A stretch of DNA of 64,000 nucleotides from Pseudarthrobacter enclensis (GTDB lineage Bacteria > Actinomycetota > Actinomycetes > Actinomycetales > Micrococcaceae), in contig NZ_KQ758599.1 of the NCBI RefSeq assembly GCF_001457025.1, positions 310,001 to 374,000 of the forward strand, in the 5' to 3' direction. The notes under the pieces are model-generated. The model was given only the letters and a program-made list of their open reading frames with translations, was not told the origin of the DNA and did no database searches. Position numbers and translations under genes: made by a program. Each line of letters begins with the position of its first letter. Position 1 is the first letter of the stretch. This document shows, piece by piece, positions 25,722-34,211 of this stretch.

Positions 25722-26426
25722 ATGAGTGCAACGGGGACGCCAGCCCGGATCGGCCTGCTGCAGAAAGCGCTGTGGTGGGGGCAGGACTACGCCTACGCAG
25801 CGCTCTGCCAGGCGGAAGGGCTGCTCTCCCGCGTGCAGCCCGGCTCGTTCCACCAAGGCACCCGGAACCCGGTGGTGATCATCCCCGGCGTCTATGAGAA
25901 CTGGCAGTTCATGCTGCCCCTCATCCACCGGATCCACGACGCCGGCCATCCGGTACACGTGGTCACGGTGCTGCAGCGCAACAAGCTGGAGATTCCGGCG
26001 GGGGCCCGGCTGGTGGCGCAGCACATTGAGGAGGCGGGGCTGCACGACGCCGCCATCGTGGCCCACAGCAAGGGCGGCCTGATCGGCAAGTACGCCATGC
26101 TGATGCTGGACCCGGAGCACCGGATCAACAGGATGATCACCGTGTGCACCCCGTTCTCCGGTTCCCGGTACGCCCGCTACATGCTGCTGCCCAGCCTCCG
26201 CATCTTCTCTCCCCGCAACGCCCTGACCCTGGAGCTGGCACGCGAGGAAACCATCAACAGCCGGATAACCTCCGTCTACGGCCCCTTCGACCCCCACATC
26301 CCGGAGGGCAGCATCCTGCCCGGGGCCACCAACATCGAACTGCCGACGGCGGGACACTTCCGGATCCTGGGCGACCCGGAAACCGCGCGGATCATCACCG
26401 AACAGCTGGCTTTGCCCGAGCTGTGA
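25722..26426 (+). CDS. Alpha/beta hydrolase, lipase-like
   Basis: A 234-residue alpha/beta hydrolase. NPVVIIPGVYENW is the strand-turn before the oxyanion hole, AHSKGGLIGKYAML holds the nucleophile Ser in an AHSKG variant of GxSxG, and TAGHFRI carries a candidate His. No signal peptide is seen, so it is probably cytoplasmic or membrane associated. Members of this branch resemble triacylglycerol lipases or PGAP1-like esterases. A TATCCT hexamer ends seven bases before the ATG, so the mRNA may be leaderless. Confidence 0.8.
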   Translation: MSATGTPARIGLLQKALWWGQDYAYAALCQAEGLLSRVQPGSFHQGTRNPVVIIPGVYENWQFMLPLIHRIHDAGHPVHVVTVLQRNKLEIPAGARLVAQHIEEAGLHDAAIVAHSKGGLIGKYAMLMLDPEHRINRMITVCTPFSGSRYARYMLLPSLRIFSPRNALTLELAREETINSRITSVYGPFDPHIPEGSILPGATNIELPTAGHFRILGDPETARIITEQLALPEL

Positions 26427-26597
26427 GCCCCCGCTTGGTTCCTCGCGGCATCGCCGCTGTTCAGGGCGTGGTTTAACTTTCAAATACCTTGAGCATTCTT
26501 TGCCCGTTTTCGGGCTATGTTCCTGAGTTTGGCTGTGCATTGTTGTCCCCAGCAGGACCACTTCCACCAAAGTAAGCAAAGTCTGAGGGGACACATC

Positions 26598-27140
26598 ATG
26601 AAGAACAGCACTCTGATCAAGGGAACCGCAGCCATCGCCGTTGGCGCAGCACTGTTGCTGGGCGGCGGCGGAACCCTGGCCAACTGGAACGCAGAGGCCA
26701 CCACCGCTCCCGGCACCATCGTCGCCGGCGACCTGAACGTTGCAAAGACCGCAGCCGGCGTCTGGAAGGACCGCGCAGGCACCGTCATCCCTGACATCAA
26801 CAACTACAAGGTGGTTCCGGGCGACAAGCTCACCTTCACCCAGGACCTGACCGTCACCCTCGTCGGCAACAAGATGGCGGCCGACGTCAGCACCACCGGC
26901 ATCACGGCAACCAACGGCTTCACCTCCGCCAACGTTTCCGTTTCCGCCCCGGCGCTCACTGTCGGCTCCGCCCCGGTGGCCAACCCGCTCAAGCCCACGG
27001 TTTCGGCCCAGACCGTGACGGCGACGATCACCTTCGAATTCCTGTCCAGCACCACCGGCCGCGCAGACACCACTGCCAGCTACAACTTCAACAACGTGGC
27101 CTTCCAGCTGACCCAGGTGACCCAGCCCGGTCTCTCCTGA
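26598..27140 (+). CDS. SipW-dependent TasA-like secreted protein
   Basis: A 180-residue protein with an alternate-type signal peptide: KNSTLIKGTAAIAVGAALLLGGGGTLANWNAEATTAPGTI. The hydrophobic helix ends in TLANWNAE, which follows the pattern after cleavage in TasA and camelysin. Repeated SxVTxTxxV strands and a Ser/Thr/Val/Ala composition suggest a beta-rich surface or fibre protein. A good ribosome site (GAGGGG) precedes the ATG. It is first in a compact four-gene locus ending at 28935. Confidence 0.85.
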   Translation: MKNSTLIKGTAAIAVGAALLLGGGGTLANWNAEATTAPGTIVAGDLNVAKTAAGVWKDRAGTVIPDINNYKVVPGDKLTFTQDLTVTLVGNKMAADVSTTGITATNGFTSANVSVSAPALTVGSAPVANPLKPTVSAQTVTATITFEFLSSTTGRADTTASYNFNNVAFQLTQVTQPGLS

Positions 27141-27211
27141 TGAAACGTGGCCGGGCGGTCCATTGGCTGCCCGGCCACCCAGGATGAGGACACTGACCAG
27201 GAGGAGACATA

Positions 27212-27811
27212 ATGCGCATCAAGCGCTCACTGCAGGCGGCGGCACTGATCGCCGCTGCAGTGCTCCTGGGCCTCTTCACCGTTCAGGGCACCTACGCCCT
27301 CTGGAACGCGACGGCAGTGGCAACCCCCGGTACGGTCAGCGCCGCGTCGTTCGACATGGTGCTCACCCCGGGCACCGGCCAGGCCACCACCATGACTCTG
27401 TCCAACGGGACCGCTGCCACAGTGGCATTGTCGCCCAACGGGACGCTGGGCCCGGGCACTCCCGTCCACGGGGCCCTGGTGGTCACCAACGACACCAACG
27501 CCGGCGGCCAGTTCAACACCGTCATCACGGCCGGCACGCCGGCTGTCGCGAACGTCAACGGCGGAACCCTGGCCGGCTACATCAGCGTCAGCGGGAAACT
27601 GGCCGCCACCACCGCCGAGTGCGGCAACGCCACCGGGTACCTGGGCATCGGGACAGGGCTGGCCTCGCTCCCCGTGGCAAAGACGGCATCGGCCATCTTT
27701 TGTTTCCAGGTCAGCCTGAACCCGGGCGCCCCCACCTCCGTGAAAGGACAAGCAGTGAACATCACCCTTCCGCTCACCGCCCGTCAATGCGGGGTGTCCG
27801 GTGGCTGCTGA
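27212..27811 (+). CDS. SipW-dependent TasA-like secreted protein
   Basis: A 199-residue protein with the same leader type: basic RIKRS, a helix, then TYALWNATAVATPGTVSAASF. The mature part is Ser/Thr/Ala-rich with two or more beta-strand repeats and a C-terminal CGVSGGC that could form a disulfide with CGNAT or CFQV. GGAGGAG precedes the ATG. The last 11 bases overlap the start of the signal peptidase gene, so translation is coupled. Confidence 0.85.
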   Translation: MRIKRSLQAAALIAAAVLLGLFTVQGTYALWNATAVATPGTVSAASFDMVLTPGTGQATTMTLSNGTAATVALSPNGTLGPGTPVHGALVVTNDTNAGGQFNTVITAGTPAVANVNGGTLAGYISVSGKLAATTAECGNATGYLGIGTGLASLPVAKTASAIFCFQVSLNPGAPTSVKGQAVNITLPLTARQCGVSGGC

Positions 27812-28448
27812 CCTGACCGCCGGCCGGGCCCTGCCTCCCCGCGCTGCACGCAAGACGTCCCGCCCGGCCCAGGCGTCGCCGTCGTCCGCCGCCGTAAGCC
27901 GCCGCAAAGGCACGGGGGCGTGGGCCGCCGTCGGACGCATCGCGAGCATGTCCGCGATGCTGGTGGCCCTGTTCGCCGCCGTGGTGCTCATCGTGATCCC
28001 GGTGGCCACCGGCTCGCACACCTACACCATCCTCACCCAGTCGATGGAGCAGAAATTCCCGCCGGGGACGTTCATGGTGATGAAGCCGGCCGCGTTCGAT
28101 GAGCTGAAGGCAGGCGACGTGATCACCTTCCAGATGTACTCCGGCCGGCCTGAGGTGGAAACGCACCGCATCATCGGTTTCGGAGCGACGCAGCAGGGCG
28201 AGAAGACCCTGATCACCAAGGGCGACAACAACGGCGCCAACGATCCCGAGCCCGTCCGCGCCATCCAGGTCAAGGGCAAGCTGTTCTACGCCGTACCGTA
28301 CGTGGGATTCCTGGCCAACGCGCTGGGCAACTCGGACCGCGGCACCTGGACCATCGTGGCGGCTGTACTGCTGATCGGCTACGGAGCGATCACGGTGTAC
28401 AGGTCCGTCCGGCGGCCCAGCAGTGCACGGTTCCGGGCGGTTGTCTGA
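27801..28448 (+). CDS. sipW: SipW-type signal peptidase I
   Basis: A 215-residue membrane peptidase of the SipW/ER class. A basic N-terminal tail precedes the first helix (about 48-70); Ser81 lies in TQSMEQ, His122 in THRIIG and Asp142 in KGDNN, giving the Ser-His-Asp set of this class instead of Ser-Lys. A second helix spans about 183-205. The GTG start overlaps the upstream TasA-like gene. It is the natural enzyme for the three substrates flanking it, removing their leaders during export by the general secretion route. Unlike the other peptidase of the window, it carries no fused extracellular repeats. Confidence 0.88.
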   Translation: MAADLTAGRALPPRAARKTSRPAQASPSSAAVSRRKGTGAWAAVGRIASMSAMLVALFAAVVLIVIPVATGSHTYTILTQSMEQKFPPGTFMVMKPAAFDELKAGDVITFQMYSGRPEVETHRIIGFGATQQGEKTLITKGDNNGANDPEPVRAIQVKGKLFYAVPYVGFLANALGNSDRGTWTIVAAVLLIGYGAITVYRSVRRPSSARFRAVV

Positions 28449-28449
28449 C

Positions 28450-28935
28450 ATGCGGAAGTTCCGGAACCTGCCGGGGGCCGCGCTGGCGGTCGGCGCGTTT
28501 GTGCTGACCCTCATGCTCGGCTTTGGGGGAGCGGCGGCATCCGCGCTGTGGCAGCAGAGCGCCACCGTGGCCATTACGGTCACCTGGCCGGCGCAGGCCT
28601 TCACCGGCTTCACATGCTCCAACGACAGCAACCGGACCAACGCCACCCTGTCCGCTGCCGCGACCGCCAAGCCCGCCTCGCTGGTGTATGCGGCGCTGCA
28701 GTCCAACGGAAGCTACGGGCCGTCCTATTCGGACTCGGTCACCCTGGGGACCACCAGCACGGTGGTGCTCAACTTCAATACCCCCGTCATCGCTGCCAAC
28801 CGGAACACGGCGCAGCTGACCATCCGTGTGACGGCCACCTACGCGGACCAGACCCAGAGCACTGCCACGGCGGTGCTGCAGATCGAACAGGGCAACAACA
28901 GCAACAAGGTCACCTGCGTGTCCGCGACGCTCTGA
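28450..28935 (+). CDS. SipW-dependent small secreted protein
   Basis: A 161-residue protein starting MRKFRNLPGAALAVGAFVLT, then GGAAASALWQQSATVAITV, the same leader and cleavage pattern as its neighbours. The mature part has two cysteines (GFTCSNDS and NKVTCVSA) that could form a disulfide linking its ends, and Thr/Ala-rich strands. Its ATG comes one base after the peptidase stop. Together with the two proteins upstream it looks like the product set of a surface-fibre or adhesion locus. Confidence 0.82.
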   Translation: MRKFRNLPGAALAVGAFVLTLMLGFGGAAASALWQQSATVAITVTWPAQAFTGFTCSNDSNRTNATLSAAATAKPASLVYAALQSNGSYGPSYSDSVTLGTTSTVVLNFNTPVIAANRNTAQLTIRVTATYADQTQSTATAVLQIEQGNNSNKVTCVSATL

Positions 28936-28955
28936 TTCCACCCCGACCCCGCCAG

Positions 28956-29012
28956 CCCGGCGGAAGCGGGTGCCGCCAGTTCCCCCCACTGGCGGCGCCG
29001 GCTTCTGCCGGG
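28956..29012 (+). terminator. Terminator-like hairpin after the SipW locus
   Basis: CCCGGCGGAAGC...CGCCAGT (28956-28980) and ACTGGCGGCG...CTGCCGGG (28988-29012) form a 25-bp stem with three mismatches and a 7-base C-rich loop, 21 bases after the last stop. No T run follows. Confidence 0.55.
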
Positions 29013-29061
29013 CTTGCGGCGTTTTGGGGTCCCGCGCGGCAGCCGTGCCGGGGCACACAAA

Positions 29062-29096
29062 AGAACCGCGTCCCGGTGGGGCGCGGTTCTCATGGC
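29062..29096 (-). terminator. Short hairpin with T run on the minus strand
   Basis: AGAACCGCG (29062-29070) pairs with CGCGGTTCT (29082-29090). Read on the minus strand the stem is followed by TTTTG, so it could end transcripts coming from the right. Confidence 0.45.
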
Positions 29097-29109
29097 TGCC
29101 GGTGGGGTT

Positions 29110-29141
29110 CCTGGCGGCGCCCACTTCAAGACGCCGCCAGG
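29110..29141. repeat. CCTGGCGGCG/CGCCGCCAGG hairpin
   Basis: A perfect 10-bp stem with a 12-base loop. It resembles the hairpin at 890-921 in stem, loop length and A/C-rich loop, and it is the third hairpin in tandem in this 460-base gap. No gene is supported between 28936 and 29405. Confidence 0.5.
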
Positions 29142-29405
29142 AGCTTTGGGGGCGTCTCCGTCAGGAGCCGCAGGGGCCGGGTCCCAGCAACCCGGTAACA
29201 GCTACTATCCGGCAGCAGGATCAACATTCCGCCGGATCTGCCGCAAGAAACACTCAACGTTGCGTCACGATTGCGGCACCGGTGCGGGGCTGTGCACAGG
29301 TGTCCCACCCAGGGCAGGAAGTCACTTCCGGGCGGCCCTGATCCGCGCTACCGTCGGAGCACCTGCGGCCGGTTGGCGGCCCCGGGAACCGGGAAAGGGG
29401 TGGCG

Positions 29406-29720
29406 GTGGAACTCTTCAGCGACAAGCCCGCCCGCGCTGCGGCCGCCTTGACCAGGCTTGCGGCCGAAAACCTTGAAACCGGTGGGCGGCCCGGGGAGAG
29501 GCTGCACGTGTTCCTTGAAGGCCTCGCCCGGCGGAACGGCGCAGGAATCGTCTAACAGGTCGCCATCGAACTCGCACGCCAGCACCTCGCCAGCCTCGAA
29601 GAGCTGGCCTTCCTGACCGGCAGGCCCGCGGCCCGCTGCCTTGATGACATTGAGCTCGCGGCGGCACTCGATGACGCGCCCGACGGCGGGACGCCGGGTC
29701 CTCCTCCGGGCGTGCGTTAG
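29406..29720 (+). pseudogene. Small gene interrupted by an in-frame TAA
   Basis: GTG at 29406, six bases after a GAAAGGGG ribosome site, opens ELFSDKPARAAAALTRLAAENL, which continues through VFLEGLARRNGAGIV to a TAA at 29553-29555. Without a frame shift the same frame then reads QVAIELARQHLASLEELAFL, TGRPAARCLDDIELAAALDD and ends at a TAG at 29718-29720. The amphipathic, protein-like sequence on both sides of the stop implies one ancestral gene of about 104 codons. It could be a nonsense mutation, a sequencing error or readthrough. No family recognised. Confidence 0.55.
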
Positions 29721-29760
29721 CGCCGGGGACCCGACGGCGCCCGCACGGCGGGGAGTGCGG

Positions 29761-30654
29761 TCAGTCCCGGCGGCGTGCGGCGTACGCGAACAGGGACGTG
29801 GTGGCCACCGTCGCCAGGTAGCCCGCGATCACGATCAGCGAGATGCCCGCCCAGAAGTAGTTGGTGGTGCTGGTTTCCTGCCACGGGCTGGGCGCGATCC
29901 GGATCAGCGAATACACCGCCACCGCGGCGGAAACCAGCCCGATCAGCACCGGCAGGACCAGCCACACCCTGGCCGACCCGATATGCCGGTTGAAGCCCTC
30001 CCACGCGATCCACGTTCCGCGGCGCAGGATCAGCCACCCGGCCGGGATCATGAACGCGCCCACCAGCAGGAAGGCCGCCACCACGTCCGCGGGGCGGTGC
30101 CACTGGTTGATCAGCGTGGAGACGCCGGAGGCAATCGCGAACGTGCCGCCCACGAACCCGGCCATGGGCCGCCACCGCGGCGAGGCCATCAGGAACACCG
30201 CCGCCGCCGCCGAGGCCGCCAGCGTGGTGTGGCCGGACGGCAGGGAATTCAGTTCCAGCGTCACCACGCCCTTGTCCGGTCGGGCCGGCAACAGGTCCTT
30301 GAGCACCTGGGTGGCGATGTTGGCGGCTATGCAGGCCGACACCGCGATGCCGGCCTCGGCCCAGTGCTTCCGGATCACCGTGACAAACAGGACCACGACG
30401 GCGGCCATCACCAGGGAGATGGTGGGCAGCAGGTCCAGGAACCGCGTGCTCGCCTTGCCGGCAGGACCGTGGATGTCCACGGCTTCCACCAGCGCGGACT
30501 CGTCAATGAACTGGCCCGTGGTGGTTTGTACGAAGTAGTGGTACGTCGCGACCAGGCCGGCGATGCAGGCCAGCGTGGCAAGCGTGAAGAGGAAACCCGA
30601 GCCCGGTGCGGGCCGGGCAGGCGTCCTGAGCTGCGTTTGCCGTGAGGAAGTCAT
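29761..30654 (-). CDS. PAP2 family membrane phosphatase
   Basis: A 297-residue protein with six or seven helices. The three PAP2 signature regions are present: a Lys...Arg-Pro stretch (KDLLPARPDKG), LPSGHTTLAAS with the catalytic-type His, and INQWHRPADVVAAFLLVG with the second His. Members dephosphorylate lipid phosphates such as phosphatidate or undecaprenyl diphosphate on the outer face of the membrane. Start at 30654 was chosen for the first helix; upstream codons are not typical. It lies in the same direction as the MFS gene but the substrates are unrelated. Confidence 0.85.
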   Translation of the reverse strand: MTSSRQTQLRTPARPAPGSGFLFTLATLACIAGLVATYHYFVQTTTGQFIDESALVEAVDIHGPAGKASTRFLDLLPTISLVMAAVVVLFVTVIRKHWAEAGIAVSACIAANIATQVLKDLLPARPDKGVVTLELNSLPSGHTTLAASAAAAVFLMASPRWRPMAGFVGGTFAIASGVSTLINQWHRPADVVAAFLLVGAFMIPAGWLILRRGTWIAWEGFNRHIGSARVWLVLPVLIGLVSAAVAVYSLIRIAPSPWQETSTTNYFWAGISLIVIAGYLATVATTSLFAYAARRRD

Positions 30655-30686
30655 CGCCGTTAAGGGTGACACAAAAAGCTGGGAGG

Positions 30687-31850
30687 CTACTTGGCGGGGC
30701 CAGGAAGCCGCGGGATGCTGGCCGCAGCCACCACCACGGCCAGGGCTCCGAGGCCCCACGGCAGCGCAGTCAGCGTGGCCACGCCGCCCACCAGCAGCGG
30801 GCCGCCGGCGTCGCCGAGCTCCCGTCCCAGTTCGGCCGATCCCATGGTCCGGCCCATCCGCTCGGGCGGGGTGCTGTCAGCCAGGTGCGCGAACCCCAAC
30901 GGGGTCGCGGCGCCGATACCGGTGCCGATGGCCGCGGCGGCCACGAAAATGGTGACCGCGGCGGGAGCAGCCGCGAGCAGGGCGATGCCGGCGGCAATCA
31001 ACAGCAGTCCCGCCGTCGTGCCTTTGTTGTCCGTGACCCGGCCCTGGTCCCGGAGCCGGCCCATCCACGGCTGGGTGAGCACCGAGCCCAGCGCCAGGAC
31101 GCTGACCGCCGCGGTGCCGTCGAACGCGTCGAGGCCGTGCCGGGTGGCGAGCGCCGGGAGGAACCCAATGGCCGCGCCCAGGGCACCGGTGGAGGCGGCC
31201 AGCACCAGCGTGGGAACCAGGAACCTCCGCTCGCCCACCTGCCGCACCAGGTCCATCACCGTGTACCGCGGCCGGGGCAGCGGCTCCAGGTGCGGCACGG
31301 CGGCGAGAACCCAGACGGCCGTGGCCGCGGCCAGCGCCGCCAGGACGCCGAAGAGCAGGGCAAAGCCGCCGGCAAGGATCAGCCCGGCACCCAGCAGGGG
31401 GCCGATGATGTAGCCCAGGCTCTTCCATGAGCCGTAGCGGCCAAAGTAGGCGCCCGCCTTCCCGCCCGCGGCCAGCCGCGCCACCATGGCGGACGACGCC
31501 GGCGAGAAGGCCGAGGCGGCAGCGCCCTGTCCCAGCCGGGCCAGGGCGAGCATGAACGGGTCCGCAGCCCAGAGCCCGATCAGTGACAGCGCAGCGAAGG
31601 CCAGGAGGCCGCCGACGATGACGGGCTTGGGGCCCACCCTGTCGCTGAGGGCACCGAAGACCGGTTTAAGGAAAACTTCGGCGACGTCGTACAGGGCCAG
31701 CAGGATGCCCAGGTTCAGCAGCGTCAGCCCGATGTTGCCGCTTTGGGCACCCAGGCCGGCGGCGATGCTGTGGGCGCCGAAGGCGGTGACAAAACCTGCC
31801 GCGTAGAGCGGGGCGGTGGCGGCACGGGTGGCCAGGGCAGCGGGAGGCAC
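30687..31850 (-). CDS. MFS transporter
   Basis: A 387-residue transporter of about twelve helices. The motif FLKPVFGALSDRVGPKPVIVGG between helices 2 and 3 matches the MFS GxLaDrxGrkxxl pattern and ARLGQGAAASAFSPASSAMVARL matches the helix 4 and 5 region. The direction, length and short loops suggest a drug/metabolite exporter. It runs divergently from corA and 32 bases ahead of the PAP2 gene, so the pair may be transcribed together. Confidence 0.86.
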   Translation of the reverse strand: MPPAALATRAATAPLYAAGFVTAFGAHSIAAGLGAQSGNIGLTLLNLGILLALYDVAEVFLKPVFGALSDRVGPKPVIVGGLLAFAALSLIGLWAADPFMLALARLGQGAAASAFSPASSAMVARLAAGGKAGAYFGRYGSWKSLGYIIGPLLGAGLILAGGFALLFGVLAALAAATAVWVLAAVPHLEPLPRPRYTVMDLVRQVGERRFLVPTLVLAASTGALGAAIGFLPALATRHGLDAFDGTAAVSVLALGSVLTQPWMGRLRDQGRVTDNKGTTAGLLLIAAGIALLAAAPAAVTIFVAAAAIGTGIGAATPLGFAHLADSTPPERMGRTMGSAELGRELGDAGGPLLVGGVATLTALPWGLGALAVVVAAASIPRLPGPAK

Positions 31851-31973
31851 GGTTCAAATGTACTGGCAGGACGCAGGGGCGGGCCTGTTGGCACGCACGG
31901 AGGTAAGGTCTACCCTTCGTGGCAGGGACAGTCCACGGACGGCCCCGCGGAACTCCGAAAAGGAGGAGGAGCC

Positions 31974-32990
31974 GTGACGATCATTGACAACGCCGTGTAC
32001 GTGAACGGGCTGCGGACCGAGGACCCGGACAGCCTGGACGAGACCTACTTCGTGCTGCGGCAGCGCGAGGGGATGGCCTGGATCGGCCTGTACCGTCCCG
32101 ACGCCGAAGAACTCCAGTCCGTAGGCGAGGAATTCGACCTCAACCCGCTCGCTGTCGAGGACGCCCTCGCCGGCCACCAGCGGGCCAAGCTGGAACACTA
32201 CGGTGAATGCCTGTTCCTGGTGCTCCGCCCGGCCCGGTACCGCGACGACGTGGAGAAGGTGGATTTCGGCGAGATCCACGTCTTTGCCGGCGACGAATAT
32301 GTGGTCACCGTCCGGCACGCCGAGTCCCCGGACCTGGCCAAGGTCCGCCGCCGGATGGAGGCGATGCCCGAGTTCCTGGCCCTCGGCCCGGAAGCAGTGC
32401 TCTACGGCATCCTCGACCAGGTGGTGGATGAGTACGAACCCGTGGCCGCGGGCCTGGAAAACGACATCGATGAGATCGAGGACGACCTCTTCGGCGCCGA
32501 CCCCGACGTGTCCCGCCGCATCTATGAGCTCTCCCGGCAGGTCATCACGTTCCAGCGCGCCACCAGCCCGCTGGCCGGCATCCTGCAGGCCCTGATGGCC
32601 GGCACCCCGGAGCGTCCCGCGGGCACCGAACTCCAGGACCACCTGCGGGATGTGCTGGACCACGTCCTGCGGCTCAACGAACGGGTGGCCGCCTTCCGGG
32701 CCCTGCTGCAGAACGCCCTCGCGGTCAACGCCGCCCTGGTGGCGCAGCGGCAAAACAACGAGATGCAGCGCATGACGGAGTCCAGCCTGGAACAGAACGA
32801 GCAGGTCAAGCGCATCTCCTCGTGGGCGGCGATCCTCTTTGCCCCCACCCTGGTGGCATCCATCTACGGCATGAACTTCACCGCCATGCCGGAACTGACC
32901 TGGGCGTACGGCTATCCGTACGCCATTGGCCTCATGCTTGCCATGGGCCTGGCCCTCTACGTCACCTTCAAGCACAACAAGTGGATCTAG
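31974..32990 (+). CDS. corA: CorA-type magnesium/cobalt transporter
   Basis: A 338-residue protein with a large cytoplasmic N-terminal domain, a long charged helix (EYEPVAAGLENDIDEIEDDLFG) and two helices at the C-terminus. The signature GMNF lies at the end of the first helix (TLVASIYGMNFTAMPE), followed by the second helix and KHNKWI. CorA pentamers bring in Mg2+, and some carry Co2+ or Zn2+. The GTG at 31974 follows AGGAGGAGG, so it is preferred to a longer upstream frame. I use the name by family. Confidence 0.88.
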   Translation: MTIIDNAVYVNGLRTEDPDSLDETYFVLRQREGMAWIGLYRPDAEELQSVGEEFDLNPLAVEDALAGHQRAKLEHYGECLFLVLRPARYRDDVEKVDFGEIHVFAGDEYVVTVRHAESPDLAKVRRRMEAMPEFLALGPEAVLYGILDQVVDEYEPVAAGLENDIDEIEDDLFGADPDVSRRIYELSRQVITFQRATSPLAGILQALMAGTPERPAGTELQDHLRDVLDHVLRLNERVAAFRALLQNALAVNAALVAQRQNNEMQRMTESSLEQNEQVKRISSWAAILFAPTLVASIYGMNFTAMPELTWAYGYPYAIGLMLAMGLALYVTFKHNKWI

Positions 32991-33045
32991 GGTGTCCGCA
33001 GAGATGAAGCCCGGGGCGGTCCCGCGGCGCCGGTACAGTGAAGCC

Positions 33046-34047
33046 ATGCCTGCCCGTGAAGCACAGATCCCCGCACTGGACGAGCTGCTGGCAGGCGCCC
33101 ACGTGGTCAGCCTGCCCATGCGCGTGAAGTTCCGCGGCATCATGGAGCGCGAGTCCCTGCTGCTCCAGGGCCCGGCAGGCTGGGGTGAATTCTGCCCGTT
33201 TCCCGAATACGGCGACGCCGAGGCCTCCCGCTGGCTCGCCGCCGCGGTCGAGGCCGGCTGGCAGGGGTTCCCCGAGCCGCTGCGCAGCCGGATCCCCGTC
33301 AACGCCACGGTCCCGGCTGTCCCCGCAGCCCAGGTGCCGGAGGTCCTGGCACGGTTCGGCCGGGTGGACGCCGTGAAGATCAAGGTGGCGGAGCGGGGCC
33401 AAACCCTCGACGACGACGCCGCCAGGGTCGCCGCGGTGCGCTCCGCCCTGCCAGAGGCGGCGCTCAGGGTGGACGCAAACGGCGGCTGGGACGTGCCCGC
33501 CGCCGTCACGGCACTCACCCGGCTGTCCGACGTCGGCCTGGAATACGCCGAACAGCCCGTGCCCACCATCGAAGGCCTGGCCGAAGTCCGTGCCCGGCTC
33601 CGTGACGCGGGGACGCCCGTGCCGGTGGCCGCCGATGAAAGCGTCCGCAAGGAGGACGATCCCCTGAAGGTGGCGCGGGCCGGGGCGGCGGACCTGATCG
33701 TGGTCAAGGTGGCGCCGCTCGGGGGAGTCCGGCGCGCCCTGGACATCGTGGCGCAGGCCGGATTGCCCGCCGTCGTCAGTTCCGCCCTGGACACGTCCGT
33801 GGGCATCCGGGCAGGACTTGCCCTGGCAGCGTCGCTGCCGGACCTGCCGTACGCCTGCGGCCTGGGCACGGTGTCCCTGTTCGCCTCGGACATCACCCGT
33901 GATCCGCTGACGGCCGACGACGGCGCCATCACCCTCCGCGATGCCGCCGCCGATCCCGGGCTGCTGGAGCAGTACAAGGCCGCCCCCGAACGCCGGGACT
34001 GGTGGCTGGAACGCCTGCGCCGCGTCCACGCGCACCTCACCCGGTAG
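33046..34047 (+). CDS. menC: o-Succinylbenzoate synthase
   Basis: A 333-residue enolase-superfamily enzyme. It converts SHCHC to o-succinylbenzoate in menaquinone synthesis. The Lys pair KIKVAER and the metal ligands in RVDANGGWD, EQPV and ADESV are seen, with the second Lys in VKVAPLGG. Residues are Mg2+ ligands and acid/base catalysts in this family. Upstream in-frame ATG 33004 is possible, but TACAGT ends seven bases before 33046, which suits a leaderless start. Other menaquinone genes (menD, menF, menG) lie 2-12 kb away but not in this transcription unit. Confidence 0.88.
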   Translation: MPAREAQIPALDELLAGAHVVSLPMRVKFRGIMERESLLLQGPAGWGEFCPFPEYGDAEASRWLAAAVEAGWQGFPEPLRSRIPVNATVPAVPAAQVPEVLARFGRVDAVKIKVAERGQTLDDDAARVAAVRSALPEAALRVDANGGWDVPAAVTALTRLSDVGLEYAEQPVPTIEGLAEVRARLRDAGTPVPVAADESVRKEDDPLKVARAGAADLIVVKVAPLGGVRRALDIVAQAGLPAVVSSALDTSVGIRAGLALAASLPDLPYACGLGTVSLFASDITRDPLTADDGAITLRDAAADPGLLEQYKAAPERRDWWLERLRRVHAHLTR

Positions 34048-34119
34048 ACGCGCGCTCACTGGTGGCGGCTCGCGGGGCGAGGCGTGTGCAACAACCAGCG
34101 TTCCTGCAGGTCACGGGCG

Positions 34120-34141
34120 GTTAACCTGCGCTTCACCTGCA
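34120..34141 (+). promoter_or_regulatory. PHO-box-like direct repeat before phoX
   Basis: Two 11-base units, GGTTAACCTGC (34120-34130) and GCTTCACCTGC (34131-34141), lie side by side, in the same phase as actinobacterial PhoP boxes (GTTCACC units every 11 bases). They end 70 bases before the phoX start. Phosphate-starvation control by PhoP is therefore likely; this is inference from pattern and gene function. Confidence 0.65.
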
Positions 34142-34211
34142 TGACGGCTGCGCGTAGGAAGCGGCTGACAGTGTGTCACCGACCCCAGAGGAACATTTGG
34201 AAGGCACCCTC

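Noticed and set aside
12708..28935. Whole region as a mobile island
   Set aside because: No integrase, tRNA, terminal repeats or change in base composition was found around the SipW loci.
31854..34040. Long open frame antisense to corA and menC
   Set aside because: It is a shadow of GC-rich coding DNA; corA and menC have clear motifs on the other strand.
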